64,000 bases of DNA from JBDHWI01 sp964590135 (GCA_964590135.1 CAZPVX010000012.1:1-64000); one strand, 5' to 3'; positions 44,854 to 53,568 are shown, numbered from the stretch's first letter. Numbers and translations are program-made. Notes: a model not told the origin generated them from the letters alone.

Positions 44854-44882
44854 TTTACATCAGAACGAATGTTCTATAAGAT
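44854..44882 (+). promoter_or_regulatory. Promoter with LexA-type SOS box
   Basis: TTTACA (44854-44859) and TAAGAT (44877-44882) are spaced by 17 bases. Between them lies the perfect palindrome AGAACGAATGTTCT (44862-44875). It contains GAAC-N4-GTTC, the core of the LexA operator of Gram-positive bacteria and many Chloroflexota. A repressor bound here would block the promoter of the 78-residue gene at 44892. Confidence 0.7.
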
Positions 44883-44891
44883 ATTCCGACC

Positions 44892-45128
44892 ATGACGAAG
44901 GGTCGCAAGCCCACGACGAAGCGCCGCAGCCAGCGCGTGCTGCTCAGCATGACCGGCGATGGCGTGAAGGACGGCTGGATCACGTTCAAGCTGCCGGCGT
45001 GGCTGGTCGCGTGCCTTGTAATTGCGGTTATTGTCATCCTCATTGCCATCATCGCATCGCCGGAGTTGGCCGCGCAGGTCGGCGCGGTGCTCGCGCAACT
45101 TGTGCATATCTCAGACGTTCAGAAGTAG
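44892..45128 (+). CDS. 78-residue single-pass membrane protein, probably SOS-induced
   Basis: A basic cytoplasmic N-terminus (TKGRKPTTKRRSQRVLLSMT) is followed by one long hydrophobic segment (LPAWLVACLVIAVIVILIAI, residues about 34-55) and a short tail. No homolog is recognised. The promoter carries a LexA-type box between -35 and -10, so damage-inducible expression is predicted. SOS-induced small membrane proteins in other bacteria (YneA, SidA, ChiZ) delay cell division; a similar role here is inference from context and size only. The leader is only a few bases long. Confidence 0.65.
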   Translation: MTKGRKPTTKRRSQRVLLSMTGDGVKDGWITFKLPAWLVACLVIAVIVILIAIIASPELAAQVGAVLAQLVHISDVQK

Positions 45129-45137
45129 CAGGGCGAA

Positions 45138-45146
45138 TGTTAGAAT
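45138..45146 (+). promoter_or_regulatory. Extended -10 promoter of the ettA leader
   Basis: TGTTAGAAT is a TGn-extended -10 element located about 175 bases before the ettA start; the -35 is weak. Transcription from here would produce a roughly 168-base leader containing the upstream ORF and the terminator hairpin. Confidence 0.5.
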
Positions 45147-45161
45147 CCACCGCGAGGTTGG

Positions 45162-45311
45162 ATGCCTGACAACAGCGGCCGTTCCCGTGCAGGGGGCGCG
45201 CACTGTCGAACAACTGACCGGCGCCATCAAACACCTCTCGCCGGCCAGAAACCAGCATCTGGGAAATACAACAGCAGCGCAGACGATCATGAATCCATGA
45301 TCGTTTTTTGA
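45162..45311 (+). CDS. Putative 49-codon leader ORF upstream of ettA
   Basis: ATG 45162 begins MPDNSGRSRAGGAHC and runs 49 codons to a TGA at 45309-45311, ten bases before the ettA ATG. GAGG lies five bases upstream of the ATG. The last codons lie in the stem, loop and T-run of an intrinsic terminator (45283-45309). A ribosome translating to the end would cover the hairpin, the arrangement used by attenuators of ABC-F and macrolide-resistance genes. The product itself resembles nothing known. It may be chance, since the region is short. Confidence 0.4.
   Translation: MPDNSGRSRAGGAHCRTTDRRHQTPLAGQKPASGKYNSSADDHESMIVF
45283..45309 (+). terminator. Intrinsic terminator/attenuator in the ettA leader
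   Basis: A 9-bp perfect stem (ACGATCATG 45283-45291 with CATGATCGT 45296-45304, loop AATC) is followed at once by TTTTTT. It ends 12 bases before the ettA ATG. It either terminates the upstream small gene or attenuates ettA transcription. Confidence 0.85.
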
Positions 45312-45321
45312 GCAAGACAAC

Positions 45322-46974
45322 ATGCCCGAAACAAACAAGATCATTTACAGCATGATACGCGTGGGGCGCATCCATCCACCACAAAAACAGGTGCTGCGCG
45401 ACATCTCGCTCGGCTTCTACTATGGCGCAAAGATCGGCGTGCTGGGCCTGAACGGCGCCGGCAAAAGCACGCTGCTGCGCATCATGGCCGGCGTCGACAA
45501 CGATTACATCGGCGAGACCGTTCTCTCGCCTGGCTATACGCGCGGCCTGCTGGAGCAAGAGCCGAAGCTGGACGACAGCAAGACCGTCAAGCAGGTTGTC
45601 GAGGAAGCTGTGCAGCCGCTGGTCGACATGATGAAGGCATATGAGGCGATCAACGAGAAATTCGCCGAGCCGGATGCCGATTACGACAAGCTGCTCGAAG
45701 CGCAGAGCAAGCTGCAGGAGGAGTTAGACAAGCACGACGTGTGGACGCTTGACCAGCGCCTGGAAGTGGCGATGGATGCGCTGCGTTGCCCGCCGGCCGA
45801 CACACCGGTGACGGTGCTATCCGGCGGCGAGCGCCGGCGCGTGGCGCTGTGCCGGCTGCTGCTCACCGAGCCGGACATCCTGCTGCTCGATGAGCCGACC
45901 AACCACCTTGACGCCGAATCCATCAGCTGGCTGGAGAAGCACTTGCGCGATTACAAAGGCACTGTCATCGCCGTCACGCACGACCGCTATTTCCTCGACA
46001 ACGTGGCCGAATGGATTCTCGAACTCGATCGTGGCTATGGCATCCCGTGGAAGGGCAACTACTCGTCGTGGCTTGACCAGAAGAAGAACCGACTCGCCCT
46101 CGAAGAGAAGGCCGACACCAAGCGCCAGAAGACGCTGGAGCGCGAGTTGGAATGGATTCGCATGAGCCCGCGCGCGCGGCAGGCCAAGAGCAAGGCGCGC
46201 GTGACGGCCTACGAAAACCTGCTCAGCCAGGAGCAGGAGGCGCGCCGCGAGGAGTTGGAAATTTACATCCCGCCGGGACCGCGTTTGGGCAACGTGGTGA
46301 TCGAAGCCGAGAACCTGGCGAAGAAATTCGGCGACCGCACGCTGTATGAGGGTCTGAGTTTTCAGGTGCCGCCCGGCGCGGTCGTCGGCATCATTGGGCC
46401 GAATGGCGTTGGCAAGACCACGCTGTTTCGCATGGTGATTGGGCAGGAGCAACCCGACGCCGGCGTCATCAAGGTCGGCGAAACAGTCAAGCTCGGCTAT
46501 GTCGATCAAAATCGCACGCTGAACCCCGACAAAAATGTGTGGGAGGAGATCAGCGGAGGTGAAGACACCATCACGCTCGGGCCGCGCAAGATGATGAGCC
46601 GCGCGTACGTCGCCGGCTTCAACTTCCTCGGTGCAGACCAGCAAAAGAAAGTCAGCGCGCTGTCGGGTGGCGAACGCAACCGCGTGCATCTGGCAAAAAT
46701 GTTGAAAGAGGGCGCGAACGTGCTGCTGCTCGACGAGCCAACCAACGACCTCGACGTGAACACGCTGCGCGCGCTGGAAGATGCCATCGAAGAGTTTGCC
46801 GGCTGCGCGCTCATCATCAGCCACGACCGCTGGTTCCTCGACCGCGTGGCAACGCACATCCTTGCCATCGAGGATGATGGCGTGGTGCGCTGGTTCACCG
46901 GCAACGTCAGCGAGTACGAAGAGGCCTTCCCGCGGCCAGTGCAACGCAAGCAGCGCAAGCTGCAACTGAACTGA
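45322..46974 (+). CDS. ettA: ABC-F translation factor EttA
   Basis: The energy-dependent translational throttle: it binds the ribosomal E site and responds to the ATP/ADP ratio. The product is 550 residues. IIYSMIRVGRIHPPQKQVLR is the EttA-type N-terminus. The two ATPase cassettes have GLNGAGKSTLLR and GPNGVGKTTLFR, signatures LSGGERRRVALC and LSGGERNRVHLA, and Walker B LLLDEPTNHLD and LLLDEPTNDLD. The linker and the arm (residues about 95-130) are of EttA size. It starts with only a weak ribosome-binding site directly after the attenuator-like hairpin, and ends at a strong terminator. Confidence 0.95.
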   Translation: MPETNKIIYSMIRVGRIHPPQKQVLRDISLGFYYGAKIGVLGLNGAGKSTLLRIMAGVDNDYIGETVLSPGYTRGLLEQEPKLDDSKTVKQVVEEAVQPLVDMMKAYEAINEKFAEPDADYDKLLEAQSKLQEELDKHDVWTLDQRLEVAMDALRCPPADTPVTVLSGGERRRVALCRLLLTEPDILLLDEPTNHLDAESISWLEKHLRDYKGTVIAVTHDRYFLDNVAEWILELDRGYGIPWKGNYSSWLDQKKNRLALEEKADTKRQKTLERELEWIRMSPRARQAKSKARVTAYENLLSQEQEARREELEIYIPPGPRLGNVVIEAENLAKKFGDRTLYEGLSFQVPPGAVVGIIGPNGVGKTTLFRMVIGQEQPDAGVIKVGETVKLGYVDQNRTLNPDKNVWEEISGGEDTITLGPRKMMSRAYVAGFNFLGADQQKKVSALSGGERNRVHLAKMLKEGANVLLLDEPTNDLDVNTLRALEDAIEEFAGCALIISHDRWFLDRVATHILAIEDDGVVRWFTGNVSEYEEAFPRPVQRKQRKLQLN

Positions 46975-46976
46975 CC

Positions 46977-47011
46977 AAACGGCCTGACTGCGCAGTCAGG
47001 CCGTTTGTTTT
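46977..47011 (+). terminator. Intrinsic terminator of ettA
   Basis: A near-perfect 30-base palindrome (AAACGGCCTGACTG 46977-46990 with 46993-47006) is followed by GTTTTT. It begins two bases after the ettA stop. Confidence 0.92.
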
Positions 47012-47058
47012 TGCATGAATTTGTGGTGTGGAGCAACGCGGCCTACACTTGCCCCGTT

Positions 47059-47907
47059 GTGGCAACCCACCCCCTTCACGCAACGTACGACTCGCAGCGC
47101 ATCAGCATCTTCATCAGCGATGCGATTGCGCCCTGCGTCGAGCAACATGCCGCGCCGGACTGCCGGCCCTTCATTCACCCGCTGCGCACGCCAGATGGCT
47201 GCGCGGTGCTGACCGAAGATGCGCCGGCGCATCACCCCTGGCAACACGGCCTTTACACTGGCCTGAACGACGTGAACGGCGCCGGCTTCTGGACTGAAGG
47301 GCTGTATGAACCGCATCGCGCCATCGATGGCACATTTCATCCGTTGCCGCTGATGGCGCCACAAGTGGAAGGCGACCGCGCAAGATGGGCGGTGCAGTGC
47401 GAATGGCGCTCGCAGGCCGGCGATGCTCTGCTGCGTGAAGAGCAAATCTGGACTCTGCAAGACAATTTTCTGGATCTCGCCTGGACGCTCACAGCGATGG
47501 TCGATCTGACGTTTGGTCGCTACGACTACGGCGGCCTGTTTTTGCGCATGCCGTTTCGCCAGGCGCGTGGCGGCGCGGCGATTAACAGCGTCGGCCAGTG
47601 CAATGCCGATGCCGAAGCGCAGCGCGCACGCTGGTGTGCGGTCGCCATGCCGATGGATGATGCAGGCAGGTGGGCCGGCGTTGCGCTCTTCGACCACCCA
47701 TCCAACACGCAATATCCAACCCCGTGGCGCGTGGACAATGAATTAGGCATTGGGCCTTCGCCATGCATTGCCGGCGCGTGGAGACTGCAGACCGGCGAAT
47801 CTCGAAGCTTTCACTACGGCGTGCTGCCGTTCATGGGTCGGATCGATGCCGGCATGATCGGACAGCGTCACGATATCTTTATTGCTGAGACAGAAGGAAC
47901 CCCATGA
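47059..47907 (+). CDS. DUF6807 (PmoA-family) protein
   Basis: A 282-residue protein of the family now called DUF6807, misnamed PmoA in many annotations and not methane mono-oxygenase. Typical segments are APAHHPWQHGLYTGLNDVNG and AGFWTEGLYEPHR, then YDYGGLFLRMPFR and VALFDHPSNTQYPTPWRVD. It is usually found with sugar-oxidising dehydrogenases. I choose GTG 47059: earlier in-frame starts lie in or next to the ettA terminator, and TACACT (47044-47049) is a good -10 close to this codon. Its stop overlaps the next gene (ATGA), so the pair is translationally coupled. Substrate unknown. Confidence 0.8.
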   Translation: MATHPLHATYDSQRISIFISDAIAPCVEQHAAPDCRPFIHPLRTPDGCAVLTEDAPAHHPWQHGLYTGLNDVNGAGFWTEGLYEPHRAIDGTFHPLPLMAPQVEGDRARWAVQCEWRSQAGDALLREEQIWTLQDNFLDLAWTLTAMVDLTFGRYDYGGLFLRMPFRQARGGAAINSVGQCNADAEAQRARWCAVAMPMDDAGRWAGVALFDHPSNTQYPTPWRVDNELGIGPSPCIAGAWRLQTGESRSFHYGVLPFMGRIDAGMIGQRHDIFIAETEGTP

Positions 47908-48920
47908 GCAACCTGATCGTTGTGCATCCATCGTTTGAAGCGACATGGCCGTTTGTGGCCGACCGCCTGCTGGCTTTGTGGCAGCAGGGTGACGCGCATC
48001 TGATTCGCCTTGCGCCAAATGAGACGCGCCCGTTGCATGCGTTGGGCATCGCCCTTTCAAACGTCGAAAGGTTGATTGCGCTGAATGTGCCGGCGACCGC
48101 CGAGACGGTGCAAGCGATGCCGGCGTTGCAGGAAGTCGCCATCCTGCGCGAGTACGAGCCGCTGAACGACCCCAGCCTGCAAGAGGCCCTGAAGCTCAAA
48201 GGCGTGCGCGCCTATCAGCAGCGCAGCGAAGGCTTCTGGGGCGAGAGCGTGAGCGAGTTTGGACTGGCGCTCACTTTGTGCGCGTTGCGCCGCATCCCGC
48301 AGACCCATGCCGCGATGATTCACGCGCAGGATGTGTGGGACTACAGCCCTGCCGGCGGGGTGGGCAAACCCAGCCAGCGCGGCTATCAGTTCGGCGATGA
48401 CCTGCGTTTTGCCAATGGCACAGTCGAGGGCAAACGCGTGCGCATCATCGGCGCCGGCAACATCGCCAGCCGCTATGCCAGCTTCATGCACATGCTCGGC
48501 GCAGATGTGGCGGCGTGGGACCCTTTTGCCAGCGAGCCAAGTTTCCATCGCGCCGGCGCGCGGCGCGAGCTTCATCTCGACCGCCTCATGCGCGATGCCG
48601 AAATCTTCGCGCCGATGGTGCCGCTCACCGAGAGCACGCGCGGATTGGTGACGCGCGAGCACATTTGCGCTTTGCCGAAAGGCTGCCTGGTGGTGCTGGT
48701 CACGCGCGCGTCGATCTGCGACATGCCGGCTATTCGCGAGCGCGTGCTGAATGATGAGATTGCGCTGGCGGCGGATGTGTTCGATGTGGAGCCGCTGCCG
48801 CTGGATGATCCGCTGCTGGGCCGGCACAATGTGGTGCACACGCCGCACAACGCCGGCCGCACCAAAGAGGCTAATTTTCGCTGGGCTGAAATGCTGGCAG
48901 CGCAATTCGCGCCGCGCTGA
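47904..48920 (+). CDS. D-isomer-specific 2-hydroxyacid dehydrogenase
   Basis: A 338-residue NAD-dependent dehydrogenase. The Rossmann motif is VRIIGAGNIASRYASFMH. The catalytic set is Arg in VLVTRASICDMPA, Glu in ADVFDVEPLPLDD and His in VVHTPHNAGRTKE. The N-terminal domain is divergent (IVVHPSFEATWPFVADRLLA). It is coupled to the DUF6807 gene by a 4-base overlap, which suggests a joint role in sugar or sugar-acid metabolism. Confidence 0.9.
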   Translation: MSNLIVVHPSFEATWPFVADRLLALWQQGDAHLIRLAPNETRPLHALGIALSNVERLIALNVPATAETVQAMPALQEVAILREYEPLNDPSLQEALKLKGVRAYQQRSEGFWGESVSEFGLALTLCALRRIPQTHAAMIHAQDVWDYSPAGGVGKPSQRGYQFGDDLRFANGTVEGKRVRIIGAGNIASRYASFMHMLGADVAAWDPFASEPSFHRAGARRELHLDRLMRDAEIFAPMVPLTESTRGLVTREHICALPKGCLVVLVTRASICDMPAIRERVLNDEIALAADVFDVEPLPLDDPLLGRHNVVHTPHNAGRTKEANFRWAEMLAAQFAPR

Positions 48921-48958
48921 AAAGTGATACATCGGTGGTAAAGTCGGGTGACTTTTAG

Positions 48959-49052
48959 ACACACGACAACCCGCAAAAAACACAACTTTTCCCATCGTTT
49001 TTATCGCTATTGCATACTGTTACTTAGAAAAGTTGTGCGAGTTGTCGTGTGT
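48959..49052. repeat. Two-part inverted repeat before the secreted-protein gene
   Basis: ACACACGACAAC (48959-48970) pairs perfectly with 49041-49052, and CACAACTTTT (48981-48990) with 49028-49037. This gives a 12-bp plus 10-bp stem with a 37-base loop. A third copy of ACACGACAA overlaps the start codon (49084-49092). The region is AT-rich compared with its surroundings. Confidence 0.75.
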
Positions 49053-49080
49053 GTATTATTTTGCTGCGGACTCTGTATTC

Positions 49081-49833
49081 ATGACACGACAAACAAATAT
49101 GCCCTCATTCGCTCGGAAAACTGTGCATGCCTGCGCGTGTGCAGTTGCAACCCTCTCTTTGTTCATCCCGCTCATCTCAACGACGCAGGCTGCCGGCCAG
49201 GATTTACCTTTTGATCTGCCGGCAAAGCGCGGCAGCAACGCCAGCATCGATATTCAAGTGACGGCACCTGGTTGCATCCTGGCGCAGATCAAGCCGTGGA
49301 TGGCCTCGACGCCGGAGGGGCGGAAGTCTGACCGTTTGCAATTGTCATTGAATAATGATGGCCGCTCTTTCCCATACGCCGGCATCGCCGGGCAGGCCAG
49401 CCCACAGGTGCCGCTATGGTTGAGCTACGCAGTCTTCCCATCGGATGTGGCGCGTGTGGTGACGTGGACGTTGAGCGTGACGAACTTGAGCAACGCCGGC
49501 ACCGCGCGTGGCGTGGTGCGCATCGAATACCCGCCCACACCCATGCCGTGCGTGCTGCGCGCAGAGGCGCAACCCAACGGCGTTTTCCTGAGTTGGTTTT
49601 ACACTGGCGAGCGCTTCGACGGCAACTTTCTGATCGAGCGATCAAGCAACAATGGCGCAGCCTGGCGAACGATGGATGCCTGCACGGTGTCTATCACAAA
49701 TCGGACGATCTATACATGCAACGATGCCACCGCGACGACGGGCAATTACCTCTATCGCGCCTGCGCTGTGACCGAAGGCGAGACTTGCACCGCATCGAAT
49801 GTGACGCCACCGGTGCGCCTGCGCGTGAACTGA
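49081..49833 (+). CDS. Secreted protein with fibronectin-III-like domain
   Basis: A 250-residue exported protein. A basic N-terminus (PSFARKTVH) is followed by a hydrophobic signal segment (ACACAVATLSLFIPLIS) and a likely signal-peptidase site after TTQAAG. The mature part has a beta-rich region (VVTWTLSVTNLSNAG) and a C-terminal fibronectin-type-III-like module (CVLRAEAQPNGVFLSWFYTG, NYLYRACAVTEGETC). Paired cysteines fit an extracellular setting. No enzymatic motif is seen. ATG 49081 is chosen; ATG 49099 is an alternative. A bidirectional terminator follows. Confidence 0.6.
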   Translation: MTRQTNMPSFARKTVHACACAVATLSLFIPLISTTQAAGQDLPFDLPAKRGSNASIDIQVTAPGCILAQIKPWMASTPEGRKSDRLQLSLNNDGRSFPYAGIAGQASPQVPLWLSYAVFPSDVARVVTWTLSVTNLSNAGTARGVVRIEYPPTPMPCVLRAEAQPNGVFLSWFYTGERFDGNFLIERSSNNGAAWRTMDACTVSITNRTIYTCNDATATTGNYLYRACAVTEGETCTASNVTPPVRLRVN

Positions 49834-49868
49834 TGTCATTGCGCCGGCGCCTGCTTCCGCGAAAACCA

Positions 49869-49906
49869 AAAGACACCTGACGACAAAACCATCAGGTGTC
49901 TTTTTT
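49869..49906. terminator. Bidirectional terminator between convergent genes
   Basis: A 12-bp stem (AAAGACACCTGA 49869-49880 with 49892-49903, 11-base loop) is flanked by A-rich and T-rich runs (TTTTTTT after it on the plus strand). It separates the secreted-protein gene from the amylase gene, which ends at 49939 on the minus strand. Confidence 0.85.
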
Positions 49907-49938
49907 AAGTGTTTCTTACGCCGGCATGAGGCGCAGCC

Positions 49939-52900
49939 TCAGTTGCCGCACGGCGCGATGTTGCGCCAATTCTGCGCTGTGTCGTTCACCTGTTGCGCGC
50001 CATTCGCACCATAGCTCAGCGTGAGCTGACGATTGCCAATCTCGCCGCAGGCACTGTCTTTCTCCACGTAATCCCACGAACCGAGCGCATATTTGTATTC
50101 GATTTGCGCGCCTTCCCTCCCGCTCAACGTGATCGTCCATGTGGTGGCACCTACGCGTGCCATCTGTGCGCCGCCTGGGTCCCACTGCGACAGGCCGCCA
50201 TCCAGCCGATCAAGTGTGCCGGCGATGTAGACGCTGCGGCCGGTGCCGTCGGTGGTGGCCGGCACAGTCACAGTGAACACCAGTGTCACCATGCGCAGCG
50301 CCGGCGCTGCGGAAACCCCGGTCGAATTGCCAGAGCGGTTGAACGATTGGTCGACTGCGCGCACCACGTAGTGATACGTTGTGTCAGCCGACACACCGGC
50401 ATCGGTGTAGCTGGTGTCAGTCACGCGGGCGATCTGTGCGTAGGGGCCGCCGGCGGCGCTGCCGCGCAGCACCTCATAGCCAAACAGCGTCGGGTCGCCC
50501 TGCACCGCATCCCACGCCAGCGTGATGCCCGCCGGCGTTGCGCTGGCCATGCGCAGGTTGGCTGGCGTCGCCGGCGCAGTCGTGTCATCGCTGGCGTTCA
50601 CGATGAGCCTGCCCGGGTTGATCGGCAGCGCGCCGGCGGCAATCGGGCCATTCAAATCGGCAAACAGCCAGTCGCGGCCATTCGTCGTGCTATAGCGATA
50701 CACATAGTCGAATGCGCCAGTGGCTTCGGGCAGCAGGCTGGCCTTGAATTCATCGTAGTCGTCGCGATCTGCGTCGAATGCGGCATCGACCCACACCCAC
50801 GCAGCGTTGTTCGAAGGGTTGCTGCCGGCGGGGCCGAAGCCGACCTGCGCCATCAGATTCGCCGTTGCGCCAGTCTGGCTCGTCACGCCGTCGATCCACA
50901 CCCGCCCCAAAACTGCATCGGTGCGGTTGACGACGCTGATCGTGTGCGTGATCGCCGGCGGCCATTGCAGGTTTGCCCAGCCAATGGTCAAGTGCGGCAT
51001 CGCGCTCACTTCATTCGATGCAACGCCCTCGTTGCCAGCAGTGTCCACTGCCTTGACGACATAGAAATAGGTCGTGGCGTTGCGCAGGCCGGCGTCGCTG
51101 AAAGTGACGCTGTTGATGAGGCTGCTGTTCACCTGCACAAAGCCGCCACCGCTGAGCGAACTGCGATAGACGTTGTAGCCCGCTGCGCCGGCGACCGCAT
51201 CCCATGCCAATGCCACCCGGGCATCACTCTCGCCCCTCACGCGCAGGTTGGCTGGCACTGCGGGCGGCGTCACGTCGGCTCCCTTCCTGCTCACCAGCAC
51301 CACAGCGCTCCTCGCGCCGATGCTGCCGGTGATCTGCCCATTCACCACGCTGGCAGTGCGATTGGCGCTGCCCACAACGATCTTGGCGCTCAGTTGCAGC
51401 CCATTTGGCAGGTAGCCGGCAACTGGCACTGCGCCATTCACCCCAGCATTGCTGCGATTCACGATCACGACGACAACTTGATCGTTGGCCTTGCGGCCAT
51501 AGGCCACCACGCCGGCATCGTCGTCGGCCAGCAGCATCTTGAAGTCGCCGGCAGTGAGTGCCGGCGTCTGCCTGCGCATCACAGCCAATTGGCTGTAGTA
51601 GCGAAACAGCGCGCGGTCGGGCTTGCCGCCGCCAGGCCACAGATATGTGCGACGATCATCGGGGTCGTCGTCGCCGGTCAGGCCGATCTCATCGCCGTAA
51701 TACACCGTCGGCGCGCCTGGCAGGGTGAACTGGATCAGTGCGGCGAGGCGCAAATTTTGCTTGCCGGCGGCTACGTTCGTCGCGTTGAATTCCTTGTCGG
51801 CGCGCGTCTCCGCGCCGGGGGTCAGCGTCCACAGCAAGCGCTCCGTGTCGTGGCTGTCGAGCAGATTCATCAGCGCGTAATAGGCTGCATCCGGGTAATC
51901 CTCGCGGATGGATTCCATGCGCGCCGCAAATTCAGTGGGCAGAAGGCTGCGGCCGCTGTCGGGAAAACCTTTTGCATCAAACGGGCCGGGCGTGAGCAGA
52001 CCGATCACAGCGTCGCGCAGGCGATAGTTCATGGTGGAGTCGGCGCGGTCGCCGCGCAGCATGCGCAAGAGCGTGCTGTCTTTCTGCCACGTCTCACTGA
52101 TGATGAGCGCATCCGCCCGCGTGGTTTTCACTTCTTTGCGGAACTGTTCCCAATAACCGTTCGGGAAGGATGGATCACCCATCACGTCCATGCGCCAGCC
52201 GTTGCTGCCCTGAGTCAGCCAGTAGCGCGCGACGTTGTTGGGGTTGCTGTTGCCGGCGTCGTTGATGAAATACTGCTGCACCTGCGGGTTGCGCTTATTC
52301 AGCACGGGGATGCTGTCGAAGCCAAACCAGCCGTCATAGTTGGCGGCGTTTGCGCCGGCGCTGCCAGCACATGCGCCAGCGCCGGCGGCCACGTCGTGGA
52401 AAGTGAACCAATCGCGATACGGCGAGGTCAATGATTCACACGCGCCGACGGTGGTGAAACGGCTGTAGCGGTCGAAGAATGGGCTGTCGCTCGAAAGGTG
52501 GTTGTATACGCCGTCCAGCACGATGCGAATGCCCTTGCGTTGGGCGTGCCTGACCAGGTTCTCCCAGTCCTTCTGCGTGCCGAAATAGGGGTCGATCTTG
52601 TAGTAATCCTGCGTGTCGTAGCCGTGGTTGGAGCCGGCGTCGAAGATCGGGTTGAAGTAGATCGTGTTGACACCGAGCGATTGCAGATAGCCGAGTTGCT
52701 GATCGACGCCGCGCAGGTCACCACCCATGTAATCGCGGCCGCGCGGGCTTTCCGTTGTTGGACTCCACGCCGGCGGGTTGGCGTCGAATCGCCACGAGCA
52801 GTTAACCGCAGCGTCGGCATGGTTGCGGCAGAAGCCTTCTGGCAGCGTTCCCCACGGCAGGCGCAGCACCGGGTCATCGTAGCGCGGATCGCCGGTGCGC

Positions 52901-53568
52901 GGGTCATTGCCTGAATACCCATTGCGAAAGCGATCGGGGAAGATCTGGTAGATCACGGCGTCCTTCGCCCACGCCGGCGCGCTGAAATCCGGCGCGAAAA
53001 ACATCAGCGCATAGCTGTTGTCGATGATCGCGTCGCTCACCGCGCCGAGGCCGCCATCCAGCGCCGGCGTGTCGTCGGCGTAATACACCGTCTTGTCGCC
53101 GTCGGTGATGATGAAGCGATACCACAGATTGTTTGGCGCAGCCTCATGCAAGGTCGCTTCCCAGAAATCACAGGTCATATGCTCCAGGCCGGCCTGCTGG
53201 CACGGCACATCACCTGCTGCGATCGACATCGGCAGGATGTGCTGCGCGTTGGCGTTGATGTCGAACACGCGCAAGTTCACGGCGGTGGCGTCGCCATGAA
53301 AGGTGCGGATGCGAATCTTCACCGGTGTGCCGGCGCGCACCGCGCCGCCTGGCGCGCGATAGAGCGGATCGCGTGAATCGTGCCGCACGCCATCCCACTG
53401 CACATCGTTATCGGTCATGGAAGCGCCGGCGATGGCCACCCTGGCAGGACCGGGCGAACGCGTTGCATGAGCGCCGCGCGAGGTGGCCGGCAGCGCAATG
53501 GCTGCAGCCACAACCACCGCCAGCAGTGCGTGCCGCAAGGTTTGACGAGCGCTCTGCGTGGTCCGCAT
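49939..53568 (-). CDS. Secreted multidomain GH13 amylase/pullulanase with FN3 and CBM20
   Basis: A 1209-residue exported glycosidase. The signal peptide (LLAVVVAAAIALPATSRGAHA) is followed by an N-terminal beta domain. The GH13 barrel starts AKDAVIYQIFPDRFRNG and has IRIVLDGVYNHLSSDS, the nucleophile Asp in GSNGWRMDVMGD, the acid Glu in ALIISETWQKD and the stabilising Asp in LLDSHDTERLLW. FN3-type modules follow (PAVPANLRVRGESDARVALA and PATPANLRMASATPAGITLA). The C-terminus is a CBM20-like starch-binding domain (VTLVFTVTVPATTDGTGRSV, IEYKYALGSWDYVEKDSAC). It is expected to cut alpha-glucans outside the cell. GGAGG lies eight bases before ATG 53568. Confidence 0.92.
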   Translation of the reverse strand: MRTTQSARQTLRHALLAVVVAAAIALPATSRGAHATRSPGPARVAIAGASMTDNDVQWDGVRHDSRDPLYRAPGGAVRAGTPVKIRIRTFHGDATAVNLRVFDINANAQHILPMSIAAGDVPCQQAGLEHMTCDFWEATLHEAAPNNLWYRFIITDGDKTVYYADDTPALDGGLGAVSDAIIDNSYALMFFAPDFSAPAWAKDAVIYQIFPDRFRNGYSGNDPRTGDPRYDDPVLRLPWGTLPEGFCRNHADAAVNCSWRFDANPPAWSPTTESPRGRDYMGGDLRGVDQQLGYLQSLGVNTIYFNPIFDAGSNHGYDTQDYYKIDPYFGTQKDWENLVRHAQRKGIRIVLDGVYNHLSSDSPFFDRYSRFTTVGACESLTSPYRDWFTFHDVAAGAGACAGSAGANAANYDGWFGFDSIPVLNKRNPQVQQYFINDAGNSNPNNVARYWLTQGSNGWRMDVMGDPSFPNGYWEQFRKEVKTTRADALIISETWQKDSTLLRMLRGDRADSTMNYRLRDAVIGLLTPGPFDAKGFPDSGRSLLPTEFAARMESIREDYPDAAYYALMNLLDSHDTERLLWTLTPGAETRADKEFNATNVAAGKQNLRLAALIQFTLPGAPTVYYGDEIGLTGDDDPDDRRTYLWPGGGKPDRALFRYYSQLAVMRRQTPALTAGDFKMLLADDDAGVVAYGRKANDQVVVVIVNRSNAGVNGAVPVAGYLPNGLQLSAKIVVGSANRTASVVNGQITGSIGARSAVVLVSRKGADVTPPAVPANLRVRGESDARVALAWDAVAGAAGYNVYRSSLSGGGFVQVNSSLINSVTFSDAGLRNATTYFYVVKAVDTAGNEGVASNEVSAMPHLTIGWANLQWPPAITHTISVVNRTDAVLGRVWIDGVTSQTGATANLMAQVGFGPAGSNPSNNAAWVWVDAAFDADRDDYDEFKASLLPEATGAFDYVYRYSTTNGRDWLFADLNGPIAAGALPINPGRLIVNASDDTTAPATPANLRMASATPAGITLAWDAVQGDPTLFGYEVLRGSAAGGPYAQIARVTDTSYTDAGVSADTTYHYVVRAVDQSFNRSGNSTGVSAAPALRMVTLVFTVTVPATTDGTGRSVYIAGTLDRLDGGLSQWDPGGAQMARVGATTWTITLSGREGAQIEYKYALGSWDYVEKDSACGEIGNRQLTLSYGANGAQQVNDTAQNWRNIAPCGN

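Noticed and set aside
47005..47058. Earlier start (TTG 47005) for the DUF6807 gene
   Set aside because: It lies in the terminator hairpin of ettA; the -10-like TACACT and the family start favour GTG 47059.
49993..52434. 813-codon plus-strand frame
   Set aside because: Antisense to the GH13 gene; His/Ala/Arg-rich shadow without start signal.
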